A stretch of DNA of 17,355 nt, from positions 1-17,355 of the forward strand of contig CAMAYW010000013.1 of the NCBI GenBank assembly GCA_945862475.1. Reading direction: 5' to 3'. Source of the DNA: Bacteriovorax stolpii (GTDB taxonomy: Bacteria > Bdellovibrionota > Bacteriovoracia > Bacteriovoracales > Bacteriovoracaceae). The notes below the pieces were generated by a model. The model was given only the letters and a program-made list of their open reading frames with translations, was not told where the DNA came from and made no database searches. Both the position numbers and the translations under genes were made by a program. Of the stretch, positions 6,229-14,545 are shown in pieces. Each line of letters starts with the position of its first letter. The stretch's first letter is position 1.

Positions 6229-9200
6229 ATGAAAAACCCCTATATCGGGAGTGATTTTTACCATACAAGAAAAGATAGCTTCACTCATCTTCATCTTCAT
6301 TCGCAGTACTCACTATTGGATGGTGCGATTCGATTAGGAGATCTTTTTAAGAAGGCAAAAGAATATGAAATGCCTGCGATCGCTTGTACCGATCATGGGA
6401 ACATGTTTGGAGGAATTGATTTTTATACGAGGGCGCTTTCTTCTGGAATAAAACCTATTCTTGGCTCTGAGATTTATTTCACACCTGGTTCAAGACACGA
6501 TCGAAGAGCTCCAAAAAATTTAAAAACTCTTGATTCACAAGATGAGGTTGAGGGGAAGCACCAAATTCATCACCTTATTCTTCTCTGTAAAAATCTGACT
6601 GGTTACAGAAATCTTTGTAAGCTCCTTTCAAAAGCTTATCAAGAGGGATTCTACTATAAGCCAAGGGCAGATGTGGAACTACTGAGAGAATTTTCAGAAG
6701 GTCTTATTGCGACTACGGCGTGTCTCAAGGGTGAAGTCGGTTATAACCTTTTCACTGGACAAGATGAGCGTGCCTATCAAGCTGCGATGAAGTTTCGTGA
6801 AATTTATCAAGATGATTTTTATCTTGAGATCCAAGAGAATGGTATTCCAGAACAAGCAGATGTTAACAAGAAAATTATTTCCTTTGCCAAAGAGCACTCC
6901 ATTCCTCTCGTTGCAACAAATGATTGTCACTACCTAACCAAGGAAGATGCTGCTGCTCAAGAAGTATTAATGTGTGTTCAGACTGGGAAAACATTTGAAG
7001 ATGAAAAGAGGATGAAACTTAGTACGACTGAGTTTTATTTTAAATCGGCCCAAGAAATGCGAGAGGCATTCCACTATGTACCAGAAGCTTGCGATAATAC
7101 TTTAAAAATCGCTGATTCCTGTAATCTTGAAATTCGTTGGCAAGATGAAAAAGGAAAACAGATTTACCTTCTTCCTAAGTTTGAAATCAAAACGAAGGAA
7201 ACGGAAGACGAATTCTTCGAGAGACTTTCTCGTGAAGGACTTGAAGAGCGCTTTAATGGACCTCATTTTAAATACCTCGTTAATAAACCAAACTGGGAAA
7301 CAGAAATTAAGCCTCAATATCTGGAGCGTCTTAACGTTGAAGTTGGTCTTATTAAGCAGATGGGCTTCACAGGATATTTTCTTATCGTTTCTGATTTCAT
7401 TGGATGGTCGAAGGCAAATGATATTCCTGTTGGACCTGGCCGTGGTTCCGGAGCGGGTTCAATTGTTGCCTATGCTTTAAAGATCACGAACGTTGATCCT
7501 ATTCCTTATAATCTTCTCTTTGAGCGTTTTATAAATCCTGAGCGTATTTCAATGCCAGATTTTGATATTGATTTCTGTCAAGATAGACGCCAAGAGGTGA
7601 TTGAATATGTGACAAAAAAATATGGCGAGGAAAGAGTTGGGCAAATTATTACTTTCGGAACACTTTCAGCGAAAGCCGTTCTTAGAGATGTTTCTAGGGT
7701 TTTTGCTCTTCCTTATTCTGAAGCCGATGCACTTGCAAAACTTGTTCCTGAAGAATTAGGAATTGAACTTCAGGATGCGATTGATAAAGAACCAAAGTTA
7801 AAGGAACTCGAAGACAATGATCCAAAGATTAGAAGAATTCTTCAAATCTCAAAAAGACTAGAAGGTCTTAATCGACATGCCGGAATTCACGCTGCTGGGG
7901 TTATTATCACCAATGAACCTCTTGTGACTTATTGCCCGTTATTTCGGGGGGCAAAGGGTGAGCAGGTTGTTCAGTTTGACAAAGATTTTTCAGAGAAAAT
8001 TGGACTCGTGAAATTTGACTTTCTTGGACTTAAAACACTCACCGTTATTTCCAATGCTTCAAAATTTATTAAACGAGATTTAAAACCTGATTTTGACATT
8101 GAAGATATCGATATTGATGATCAATCCGTTTATAGCATGATTTCAGAAGGTCAAACTGTCGGTGTATTCCAACTTGAATCAACTGGTATGCAGGATCTAT
8201 GTAAGAGAATTAAGCCGGGATCGATAGATGATATAACTGCGATCAACGCCCTTTATCGTCCAGGTCCAATGGGCTCAGGGATGCACTTAGAATTTGCTGA
8301 AATTAAAAATAAAATAAATGGAAAAATAGAACAGTACTCTTTTGAAGAACTGGTACCGGTTTTAAAAGATACCTATGGAATCATCGTTTACCAAGAGCAG
8401 GTGATGAACATTGCTCGAGTGGTGGCAGGTTATTCACTAGGACAAGCGGACATGCTTAGACGTGCCATGGGGAAAAAGAAGGCCGAAGAAATGGCCATGC
8501 ATAAAGAAATTTTTCGCAAAGGGGCGATTGAGCGCGGCTTTGATGAAGAAAAAGCCATTGCTCTTTTTGATCTCATGGAAAAGTTTGCTGAGTACGGGTT
8601 TAATAAATCTCATGCGGTTGCTTATTCTGTCGTTGCTTATCAAACAGCCTTTTTAAAACGCTATTATCCATCTCAGTTTTTTGCGGCACTACTAGGTACT
8701 GAGATCAACAACAAAGATAAGATCACTGCTTATATTCAAGAGGCAAAAGAATTTGACATTGATATTCTTCCTCCAGATGTGAATGAATCTCTGTGGCTCT
8801 TTAACGTTATCGGAAACACGATCCGCTTTGGATTGGGGGCCGTTAAAGGTGTTGGGGAGGGAGCAGTTGAAGAAATCGTTAGAGAAAGAAGCGAGAATGG
8901 TCCGTTTAAGGGTTTTGTCGATTTCTGTGAGCGAGTTAATTTAAAGTCAGTCAATAAACGCGTCCTGGAAGCACTTATTAAAGTTGGTGCTTTTGATGCT
9001 TGTGAAAAATACAATCGTAAAACTCTTCTTGATAATATGGAATTCATTGTGACTTTTGCCGAGAAGAAGCAAGAAGAGAAACTGATGGGACAGACCTCAC
9101 TCTTTGATATGGGCGACAGCTCTCCGTCTACGGAGGAGCAACTCAATATTTCTGAATCAGCTGAGTTTGATGAAAAACAAAAACTTTCTATGGAAGCTGA

Positions 9201-9885
9201 ACTCCTTGGAATTTATGTTTCCGGTCATCCTCTAACTCGCTTTAAAGATATTATGGGAAAATTGACTTCCATGAATCTCGCTCAAATTCAGGAACTACCT
9301 ACAATTGCCAGGCCTGAAGGTTTCAATCCTCGCATGGGGGATGAGCATGATCCGTCTAAGAGAAGTGTAGTTATCGCTGGAATGATTTCTGAGTCAAAAG
9401 TTATTCTTACCAAGAAAGGCGACAAAATGGCATTTGTGACCGTTGAGGATCTCAATGGGAAAATAGAATGCTTGTTTTTTCCTAAAGTGTTTGCAGAATT
9501 TCAACAATTTTTGACTATGGATGAGCCACTTATCATGAGTGGCTATGTTAACCTAAGCGAAGATGTGAAAAAATTCTTTCCTACGAAGGTAAGTCTTTTA
9601 AAGGACGAGTCGGAGGATCGAGTGACTTCTGTGAGAGTCAGTGTACCACTTAGAAATCTTCACTCATATTCTATTCAGCAAATGAAGCAAATACTTTTAA
9701 GTTACAGAGGTTCAGTTCCTATACACTTTATCTTTGAAACTCCAGAGGGTAGAGCTCGAATGCTACTAGATGAAAATTTTCTGGTGAGTCCTTCTCCACA
9801 GATGGCGGCAAAGATTAATGAGCTCCTGAATTGTAATTCAGTATCATTTATCGTGGATGGTAAGATCGAGGAAGTCAGACAGTGA
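6229..9885 (+). CDS. dnaE: DNA polymerase III alpha subunit, with intact PHP domain
   Basis: The replicative C-family polymerase. The 1218 aa length is slightly longer than E. coli DnaE (1160). Residues about 15-240 form the PHP domain and keep a full set of likely metal ligands: His22, His24, Asp31, His56 (TDHGN), Glu81, His114 or His115, Cys165, Asp232 and His234 (NDCH). The polymerase catalytic aspartates are D446 and D448 (PDFDIDF) and D597 (KFDFLGLKT). GPGRGSGAGS and RRAMGKKK are further family motifs. A helix-hairpin-helix segment (GLGAVKGVGEGA) follows, then a likely clamp-binding motif QTSLF at 955-959, then an OB domain (VVIAGMISE...VTVEDLNGKIE). GAGGAT precedes the ATG by 8-9 nt. 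The next gene overlaps its stop codon. Confidence 0.98.
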   Translation: MKNPYIGSDFYHTRKDSFTHLHLHSQYSLLDGAIRLGDLFKKAKEYEMPAIACTDHGNMFGGIDFYTRALSSGIKPILGSEIYFTPGSRHDRRAPKNLKTLDSQDEVEGKHQIHHLILLCKNLTGYRNLCKLLSKAYQEGFYYKPRADVELLREFSEGLIATTACLKGEVGYNLFTGQDERAYQAAMKFREIYQDDFYLEIQENGIPEQADVNKKIISFAKEHSIPLVATNDCHYLTKEDAAAQEVLMCVQTGKTFEDEKRMKLSTTEFYFKSAQEMREAFHYVPEACDNTLKIADSCNLEIRWQDEKGKQIYLLPKFEIKTKETEDEFFERLSREGLEERFNGPHFKYLVNKPNWETEIKPQYLERLNVEVGLIKQMGFTGYFLIVSDFIGWSKANDIPVGPGRGSGAGSIVAYALKITNVDPIPYNLLFERFINPERISMPDFDIDFCQDRRQEVIEYVTKKYGEERVGQIITFGTLSAKAVLRDVSRVFALPYSEADALAKLVPEELGIELQDAIDKEPKLKELEDNDPKIRRILQISKRLEGLNRHAGIHAAGVIITNEPLVTYCPLFRGAKGEQVVQFDKDFSEKIGLVKFDFLGLKTLTVISNASKFIKRDLKPDFDIEDIDIDDQSVYSMISEGQTVGVFQLESTGMQDLCKRIKPGSIDDITAINALYRPGPMGSGMHLEFAEIKNKINGKIEQYSFEELVPVLKDTYGIIVYQEQVMNIARVVAGYSLGQADMLRRAMGKKKAEEMAMHKEIFRKGAIERGFDEEKAIALFDLMEKFAEYGFNKSHAVAYSVVAYQTAFLKRYYPSQFFAALLGTEINNKDKITAYIQEAKEFDIDILPPDVNESLWLFNVIGNTIRFGLGAVKGVGEGAVEEIVRERSENGPFKGFVDFCERVNLKSVNKRVLEALIKVGAFDACEKYNRKTLLDNMEFIVTFAEKKQEEKLMGQTSLFDMGDSSPSTEEQLNISESAEFDEKQKLSMEAELLGIYVSGHPLTRFKDIMGKLTSMNLAQIQELPTIARPEGFNPRMGDEHDPSKRSVVIAGMISESKVILTKKGDKMAFVTVEDLNGKIECLFFPKVFAEFQQFLTMDEPLIMSGYVNLSEDVKKFFPTKVSLLKDESEDRVTSVRVSVPLRNLHSYSIQQMKQILLSYRGSVPIHFIFETPEGRARMLLDENFLVSPSPQMAAKINELLNCNSVSFIVDGKIEEVRQ

Positions 9886-11180
9886 GGTTGTTTTTTTTAT
9901 TATTCATCTTTTTTCCTCCTACTCTTTGGGCCCAACTGACGATTGAAAAAAAGATTGAAAAAAAGATTCTTGCAGAACAAGAAGAAGTAAAAACAATTTT
10001 ACTTCAAGATGCCATCCTTTCTGTTTTACCTGAGCTAAGTCAAGAGCTGGGAATTGACATCAAATCATTTAATGAAATGATTGAGGAGAAGTTTAAAATT
10101 TACTTTCAATCATTTAAAGATCGCAAATTAACTGAAAAGTTTGGGAAAAATTTTGCGACGGAGTTATCTGATGAACAGAAAAATGAATTTACGAAAGGTT
10201 TAGAGTCTCAACGAGATGTCGAATTAAGGAGATTTACCCGCTACGAATCCATCTTGGATAACTACTCATTTAAATCTTTGTCAAAAGATGAGAACCAAAT
10301 CTGGACAGCAGTAGTCGTGATGAGTCTCAATAAGGGAAAATTTCAAAAATTAAAAGATCGAATTTTCTCAAATGATTTAAAACTTTTTAATAAACTATAT
10401 ATCGTTACAGAAATAAACCCGATCCACATGACATGGAAAGATCTTTCACTGGAAACCGAAGAGCAGTTTTCAAATCCTATCGTTCAATCATGGGTAAAGT
10501 GGCTGAATAATAAATCGATACAGAATGTTGATCAGGTTGTGGAGTGCACAGAAAAATGTCTCTCTGATTTTTATAACTGGGTTGAAGTTTCTCAAGATGA
10601 AGGAATGAAAATTAGTGAAGATCATTTAAATAATCTTTGGCTCAAGTTTTCTTTCAATTTAAGAAAAGTTACTTTTCGTCCAAATATTAACGAATGGGAG
10701 CTAGAGTGGGATGGCAGTGCAGTTATTCTTGATGCCAATACAAAACTTATTGTAGGGGCATTTACGATTCCACTTGAAAGAAAAGTTTGGAGAGGCCTCG
10801 ATCAAAAAGAATTAAACTCTGAGCTTGCGAGCTCCGTCTACAGATCTGGACTAGATCCTTTAAATAAAAGCATTAAAAAAATTCAGGAGTCTGAGAGATT
10901 TAACCGAGTGAGAAGACTGGTTATTAAAGGACATCAACGACTTGGAGATGTTATTCAGTTGACTGAAATGCTCAAAAAGATGGGAGAAAGGATTCATCTC
11001 GAGTTAAGATTAGATTTCTTTGGTCTTGAAGAGGCCCATCTTTTATGTTTTTACCAAGGTGAGGAAAAATCATTTACTGATGTATTGTCACAACTAAAAG
11101 AGTTAAAATCTTCTCATCGGTACAAACTTCTAAATGATTCCACTGGGGTTCATCATCTTATAAGATTTGTAACTGAATAA
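9882..11180 (+). CDS. Secreted protein of unknown function, overlapping dnaE
   Basis: A 432 aa protein that probably acts in the periplasm or envelope. It begins with GTG, which overlaps the dnaE stop (GTGA), and has GAGGAA (9868-9873) 8 nt upstream, so translation is likely coupled to dnaE. Residues 1-17 are a signal peptide (RLFFLLFIFFPPTLWA) with probable cleavage before Gln18. The mature N-terminus is a charged helix with an IEKK repeat. The middle is mostly helical, with a C222-x3-C226 pair. The C-terminal third alternates predicted strands and helices (about 250-432). I recognise no family with confidence. The last 90 residues vaguely recall the layout of DUF2066-type periplasmic proteins, but that is a guess. 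A T8 run (9891-9898) lies in the signal-peptide codons. It is followed after 20 nt by the lipoprotein gene. Confidence 0.8.
   Translation: MRLFFLLFIFFPPTLWAQLTIEKKIEKKILAEQEEVKTILLQDAILSVLPELSQELGIDIKSFNEMIEEKFKIYFQSFKDRKLTEKFGKNFATELSDEQKNEFTKGLESQRDVELRRFTRYESILDNYSFKSLSKDENQIWTAVVVMSLNKGKFQKLKDRIFSNDLKLFNKLYIVTEINPIHMTWKDLSLETEEQFSNPIVQSWVKWLNNKSIQNVDQVVECTEKCLSDFYNWVEVSQDEGMKISEDHLNNLWLKFSFNLRKVTFRPNINEWELEWDGSAVILDANTKLIVGAFTIPLERKVWRGLDQKELNSELASSVYRSGLDPLNKSIKKIQESERFNRVRRLVIKGHQRLGDVIQLTEMLKKMGERIHLELRLDFFGLEEAHLLCFYQGEEKSFTDVLSQLKELKSSHRYKLLNDSTGVHHLIRFVTE
9941..9964 (+). repeat. 12-bp tandem duplication in the secreted-protein gene
   Basis: GATTGAAAAAAA occurs twice in tandem (9941-9952 and 9953-9964) and GATT begins a third unit. 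It encodes the IEKKIEKK segment. The repeat unit is a multiple of three, so copy-number change would keep the frame, whereas slippage within the A7 runs would not. Confidence 0.8.
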
Positions 11181-11200
11181 TAATAATTCAGGGATGAGTA

Positions 11201-12127
11201 ATGATCTTATTACGATTTTCATTTTTACCTATTTTTCTTTTTGTCTTTGTTTTTTCCTCTTGTGCGCCTATTTCAAGAAGAAGACAAATTTCGCCTCAGC
11301 GGGGTGGGTCCGTTTCAGAATTTAGTCCAATTAGAAAAAAAATAGCACTTTTGACTTTCTATAATGAATCACCCATGGGTGGAGAGGACTTGGCGATTAC
11401 CGCCACAGAGGAGTTTAGAAGAGAAGTTTCAAAGTCTAAAGAATTTATTTTTGACCCAGAGGCTGAGAGTGTTTTTGGAACTTCAAAAGAGATTTATGCG
11501 GGTGGGGGAATTAAACTCGCCCAACTTGCCCGTAAGGCAAAAATGTCTGGGGTCAATATTGTCGTTTTTGGGCGGGTTAAAGAAGCAAGAGTCAGACAAA
11601 AAAGTGATGAGGTTGGTTTTGTCAGAAAGGTAAAGTCTCTAGCAGAAACGATAGTTGAAATTAAAGTATATGATGTATTAACAAATAAAGAATTATTCTC
11701 TGAAACTGTTGATGGAAATATTTCTGACGATAACTTAAAATTTTACAATATTGAGTCTGAAGAAAATTTTTCTTATCGGCAGGAGCTCCTTCGTTATTCA
11801 ATTAAAGTTGCTGTGAGGAAATTTGCCCCAAGGATTGTAAAAGTTGGATCACGACTTGAGTGGATGGGAAGAGTCGCAAAAATTATTGGCACACGAATTT
11901 ACATAAATGCAGGACGAAATTCTGGAATCAACTTAGGAGATATTCTTAAAGTTATAACAGAAGGTCAGGAGATTTATGATCCTGAATCTGGTGCAATGAT
12001 CGGAATGTCTCAAGGTGAGGTCAAGGGGACCCTAGAGGTGATTGATTATTTTGGCCAAGATGGAGCTATATGTACTTTGCACTCAGGTGGATCAGTTACT
12101 GAGGGTGATTTTGTTCAACTCTATTAA
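11201..12127 (+). CDS. Outer-membrane-type lipoprotein with CsgG/FlgT-like domains
   Basis: A 308 aa predicted lipoprotein. A hydrophobic stretch ends in the lipobox F-S-S-C, so Cys21 is the lipidated residue, and AGGGA precedes the ATG by 7 nt. Residues about 45-180 (KKIALLTFYNES...VVFGRVKEARV...IVEIKVYDVLTNKELFSE) look like the nucleotide-binding-like alpha/beta fold shared by CsgG, TolB-N and the FlgT middle domain. Residues about 215-308 (GRVAKIIGTRIYINAGRNSG..LGDILKV...DPESGAMIG...GDFVQLY) resemble the FlgT C-terminal domain. FlgT-type proteins support the flagellar basal body in the outer membrane, and CsgG forms export pores. Which role applies here is unknown. It sits 20 nt after the secreted-protein gene, and its stop overlaps the next start (TAATG). 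Confidence 0.8.
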   Translation: MILLRFSFLPIFLFVFVFSSCAPISRRRQISPQRGGSVSEFSPIRKKIALLTFYNESPMGGEDLAITATEEFRREVSKSKEFIFDPEAESVFGTSKEIYAGGGIKLAQLARKAKMSGVNIVVFGRVKEARVRQKSDEVGFVRKVKSLAETIVEIKVYDVLTNKELFSETVDGNISDDNLKFYNIESEENFSYRQELLRYSIKVAVRKFAPRIVKVGSRLEWMGRVAKIIGTRIYINAGRNSGINLGDILKVITEGQEIYDPESGAMIGMSQGEVKGTLEVIDYFGQDGAICTLHSGGSVTEGDFVQLY

Positions 12128-13515
12128 TGAATACACCAATTAGAAAACTTCCTTTTCTTGTTGTCTCATCTTCCCCATACATGAGGGGAATCCTAAAATT
12201 CGTCCTTGAAACTCTTCTTCACACTGACGTCTCTGAATTGGAGTCTGAGGAGAAGGCCCTTTTATTTTTAAAAAATCTTGATCCTGTTCCAAGCATGATT
12301 GTTTATGACTACACACCGGACGCTTATCTCATTGAAGATTTTATCATTTACCTTAAAGAACACTCAAAAAAAGTAAGGATAGTGATTTTAGTTGATGAAG
12401 TCAGAGCGGAGGGTAAAGATCTACTTAAAGATCAGCGAAACATGTTACTGATGGATAAGTCTCATCTTCCAAGTGCTCTTGTTGAAGAAGCTAAAAAAAT
12501 ATTTGGTGAATCACCATTTATGAATGAGGAACAATTTAGCCGCATTGATATTGATTTTTTGTCCATTCTGGATGGCATCAATAAAAATCTTTTTTTGAAA
12601 CTTGGTCAAGATAACTTTGTAAAATTGTTTCATGAGGATGACACAACAGATGTTCTCGATATGCAGAAGTATAAAACCAAAGGGTTTCATTATCTTTACC
12701 TAAAGAGAGAAACTTCTGACTGGGTCATCTCACAAATACAAAATCAAATTGAAATCTTTTTAAAGTCTAATAATTTTAGATTCGTTTTAAGAGGTCCTAG
12801 TGATACCCCAGAGAAAAGATTTGAACAAAAAATTCTAAGATTTGATGATGAAGTCCATATAGATAAAGAATTTAAAGACTCAGTCGAAAAAGCGATTGAT
12901 AAAATTAAGCTCATCGTAGAAAAAGAACCTAAAGTTGATCAACTCTTGAGTATACTACGTGAAAAGAAGGATGATCTCTCCTTCTTTAATCAAAAGATGA
13001 GACTAACATGTTTAATATCATGTGTCCTTGCTAAGGAATTAGAATGGATTTCAAAAGTGACGATGGATAAACTCGTTTATGCATCGGTTTTGAGCGACAT
13101 GACTTTGGCGATGAAACCTGAACTTCTAAGAATTAAAACGCTGGATGAATTTGAGAAAGTGAAATCCTCTTTAACAGAAGAGGATCAAAATATTTTTCTT
13201 TCTCACCCTAAGGATGCATCAAATCTCATTAAAAGATATTTTACAACTGCACCACCCGATACTGATGCCCTTGCTTATCAGCAGCATGAGTCACCAGATG
13301 GAGGAGGGTTCCCTTTAGGACTGAGGGCAGATAAGATTTCACCACTCTCTGCACTCTTTATCGTTGCGACAGACTTCTCCTATTACTTTCTTCTTGATGA
13401 AGAACCCACTGTTGATGAGTTTATTTTACGTTCTAGTATTCGATATGATTTTGTGAATTTTAGAAAAGTTCTGAAAAGTTTAGAAAAAATAAAAAAGATC
13501 AAATCAAATTTGTAA
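12127..13515 (+). CDS. Pseudo-receiver plus degenerate HD-GYP domain protein
   Basis: A 462 aa cytoplasmic protein with no signal peptide. Residues about 8-125 have a receiver-like pattern: Asp61 (IVYDYTP) could be a phosphoacceptor and Lys111 the conserved lysine, but the usual acidic pair is replaced by Ser14-Ser16. After a linker of about 150 residues, residues about 290-440 resemble an HD-GYP phosphodiesterase. The HD dyad is Ser323-Asp324 (VLSDM), the HP motif is kept at His360, and the GYP segment reads QQHESPDGGGFPLGL (His387). Asp416 (ATDF) is kept. Loss of the HD histidine suggests it binds c-di-GMP or a partner rather than hydrolysing it (inference). The start shares an A with the lipoprotein stop (TAATG), and no strong ribosome site is near, so translation is probably coupled. 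Confidence 0.75.
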   Translation: MNTPIRKLPFLVVSSSPYMRGILKFVLETLLHTDVSELESEEKALLFLKNLDPVPSMIVYDYTPDAYLIEDFIIYLKEHSKKVRIVILVDEVRAEGKDLLKDQRNMLLMDKSHLPSALVEEAKKIFGESPFMNEEQFSRIDIDFLSILDGINKNLFLKLGQDNFVKLFHEDDTTDVLDMQKYKTKGFHYLYLKRETSDWVISQIQNQIEIFLKSNNFRFVLRGPSDTPEKRFEQKILRFDDEVHIDKEFKDSVEKAIDKIKLIVEKEPKVDQLLSILREKKDDLSFFNQKMRLTCLISCVLAKELEWISKVTMDKLVYASVLSDMTLAMKPELLRIKTLDEFEKVKSSLTEEDQNIFLSHPKDASNLIKRYFTTAPPDTDALAYQQHESPDGGGFPLGLRADKISPLSALFIVATDFSYYFLLDEEPTVDEFILRSSIRYDFVNFRKVLKSLEKIKKIKSNL

Positions 13516-13520
13516 TATAA

Positions 13521-13550
13521 GGGAGTGATTCGTATTAAGTTATCACTCCC
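13521..13550. terminator. Inverted repeat between convergent transcripts
   Basis: GGGAGTGAT (13521-13529) and ATCACTCCC (13542-13550) are perfect 9-bp complements around a 12-nt loop, 5 nt after the stop at 13515. It sits where the dnaE-linked genes meet the minus-strand gene ending at 13561, fitting a bidirectional transcription end. The downstream side on the plus strand is A-rich rather than T-rich, so it may act by another mechanism or protect 3' ends. Confidence 0.55.
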
Positions 13551-13560
13551 ATTTAAAAAA

Positions 13561-13833
13561 TTAATTCTTCTTTTCTTCTCTTCTCTTTTGTCTCGTTTCT
13601 TTCATCGCCTTTCTATGTGCTTTCATTTTTTCACGACATGCCTTCAGTCCGTTTTCATCTTTGGCGGAAGTAACACAGGTCTTCGTTTCATTAATAAAAG
13701 CTAATCTTTTCTCTAGTCCTTCAAGTGCCTTCGCTTTTTTTTCTTCAAACGTTTTTCCTTTCATCTCATCATGATGATCTGAGAATGCAGATAATGACAT
13801 AAGAAAAAAAGTGCATAAAATCATCGCTTTCAT
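13561..13833 (-). CDS. Small secreted, highly charged protein with a Cys pair
   Basis: A 90 aa protein. The start at 13833 is chosen because GAGGAG (13839-13844) lies 5 nt upstream. An open frame reaches 13890, but that would overlap queC and put residues ahead of the signal peptide. Residues 1-17 (MKAMILCTFFLMSLSAFS) form a signal peptide with probable cleavage before Asp18. The mature part begins with a DHHDE segment, a possible metal-binding patch, then a helical, Lys/Glu-rich region. Cys53 and Cys66 (C-x12-C) could form one disulfide. The C-terminal tail is Arg/Lys-rich (RQKRREEKK). No known family is recognised. It lies 37 nt downstream of queC with its own good ribosome site and may be read through from the pgm-queC unit. 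Confidence 0.72.
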   Translation of the reverse strand: MKAMILCTFFLMSLSAFSDHHDEMKGKTFEEKKAKALEGLEKRLAFINETKTCVTSAKDENGLKACREKMKAHRKAMKETRQKRREEKKN

Positions 13834-13870
13834 GTTAGCTCCTCGTTTAATTGAATTTTGTAAGTGTAAG

Positions 13871-14545
13871 CTAGACTTTATGATAGTCAATAGGGTCTGG
13901 AATTCCTGCTTCCCTAAAGCCTCTTAGGCGTAATGAACAGGAATCACATACACCGCAGGCTTCTTTGCTGTTCTTATAACAAGACCAACTTAGATGGAAG
14001 GGAACTTTATGCTCAATTCCTTTCTCAACAATTTCTTTTTTCTTAAGACTGATAACAGGAGTAAGAATTTCAATGTTAAGCGCTTTTGTTCCTTCCTTGA
14101 TTAATTGATTGAAAGCTTTGTAGTAACTTGGTCTGCAGTCTGGATATCCAGGGGAGTCTTCGTCATTTGCCCCAATATAAAGTTTTGTTGCACCTACTAC
14201 CTCTGCCCAGGAAACTGCTAAAGAGAGGATGATAGAATTTCTGAAAGGGACATAGGAATCTGGAATGCCTTTCGAGTCACCTTGAAATGTTTTGACTTCA
14301 ATACGATCATCAGTAAGTGAACTTCCACCTATTTGTCTAAGAAAGGTCATATCAATAATTTTACAATGATGATTATCAATGTTGTAAAAGCGAGCTATTT
14401 CTTCAAATGCCTGTCTTTCTCTTTCAGACGTTTTTTGTCCATAATTAAGGTGAAGGAAGAAAATCTCTTGGTGATTCTTTACTGCTTCACCGACACAAAC
14501 GAGTGAATCCATTCCACCACTTAATAAGACGATGGCTTTTTCCAT
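13871..14545 (-). CDS. queC: 7-cyano-7-deazaguanine synthase
   Basis: Makes preQ0 from 7-carboxy-7-deazaguanine, ATP and ammonia, a step in queuosine tRNA modification. The 224 aa length is typical. Residues 9-14 are the ATP pyrophosphatase loop SGGMDS. The C-terminal zinc site is C189-x7-C197-x2-C200-x2-C203 (CYKNSKEACGVCDSC). LNYGQK and SYVPFRNS are further family motifs. The ATG at 14545 is preferred because it shares an A with the stop of the upstream mutase gene (TAATG) and has GAGGG about 5 nt before it. An in-frame start at 14560 would add only MREGL inside the mutase gene. No other queuosine genes (queD, queE, queF, tgt) are in the window, so the pathway must be dispersed. Confidence 0.97.
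   Translation of the reverse strand: MEKAIVLLSGGMDSLVCVGEAVKNHQEIFFLHLNYGQKTSERERQAFEEIARFYNIDNHHCKIIDMTFLRQIGGSSLTDDRIEVKTFQGDSKGIPDSYVPFRNSIILSLAVSWAEVVGATKLYIGANDEDSPGYPDCRPSYYKAFNQLIKEGTKALNIEILTPVISLKKKEIVEKGIEHKVPFHLSWSCYKNSKEACGVCDSCSLRLRGFREAGIPDPIDYHKV

Noticed and set aside
8736..9146. Ser-rich minus-strand open frame of 136 codons inside dnaE
   Set aside because: Its composition is what is expected from reading the complement of dnaE codons, and there is no independent start signal.
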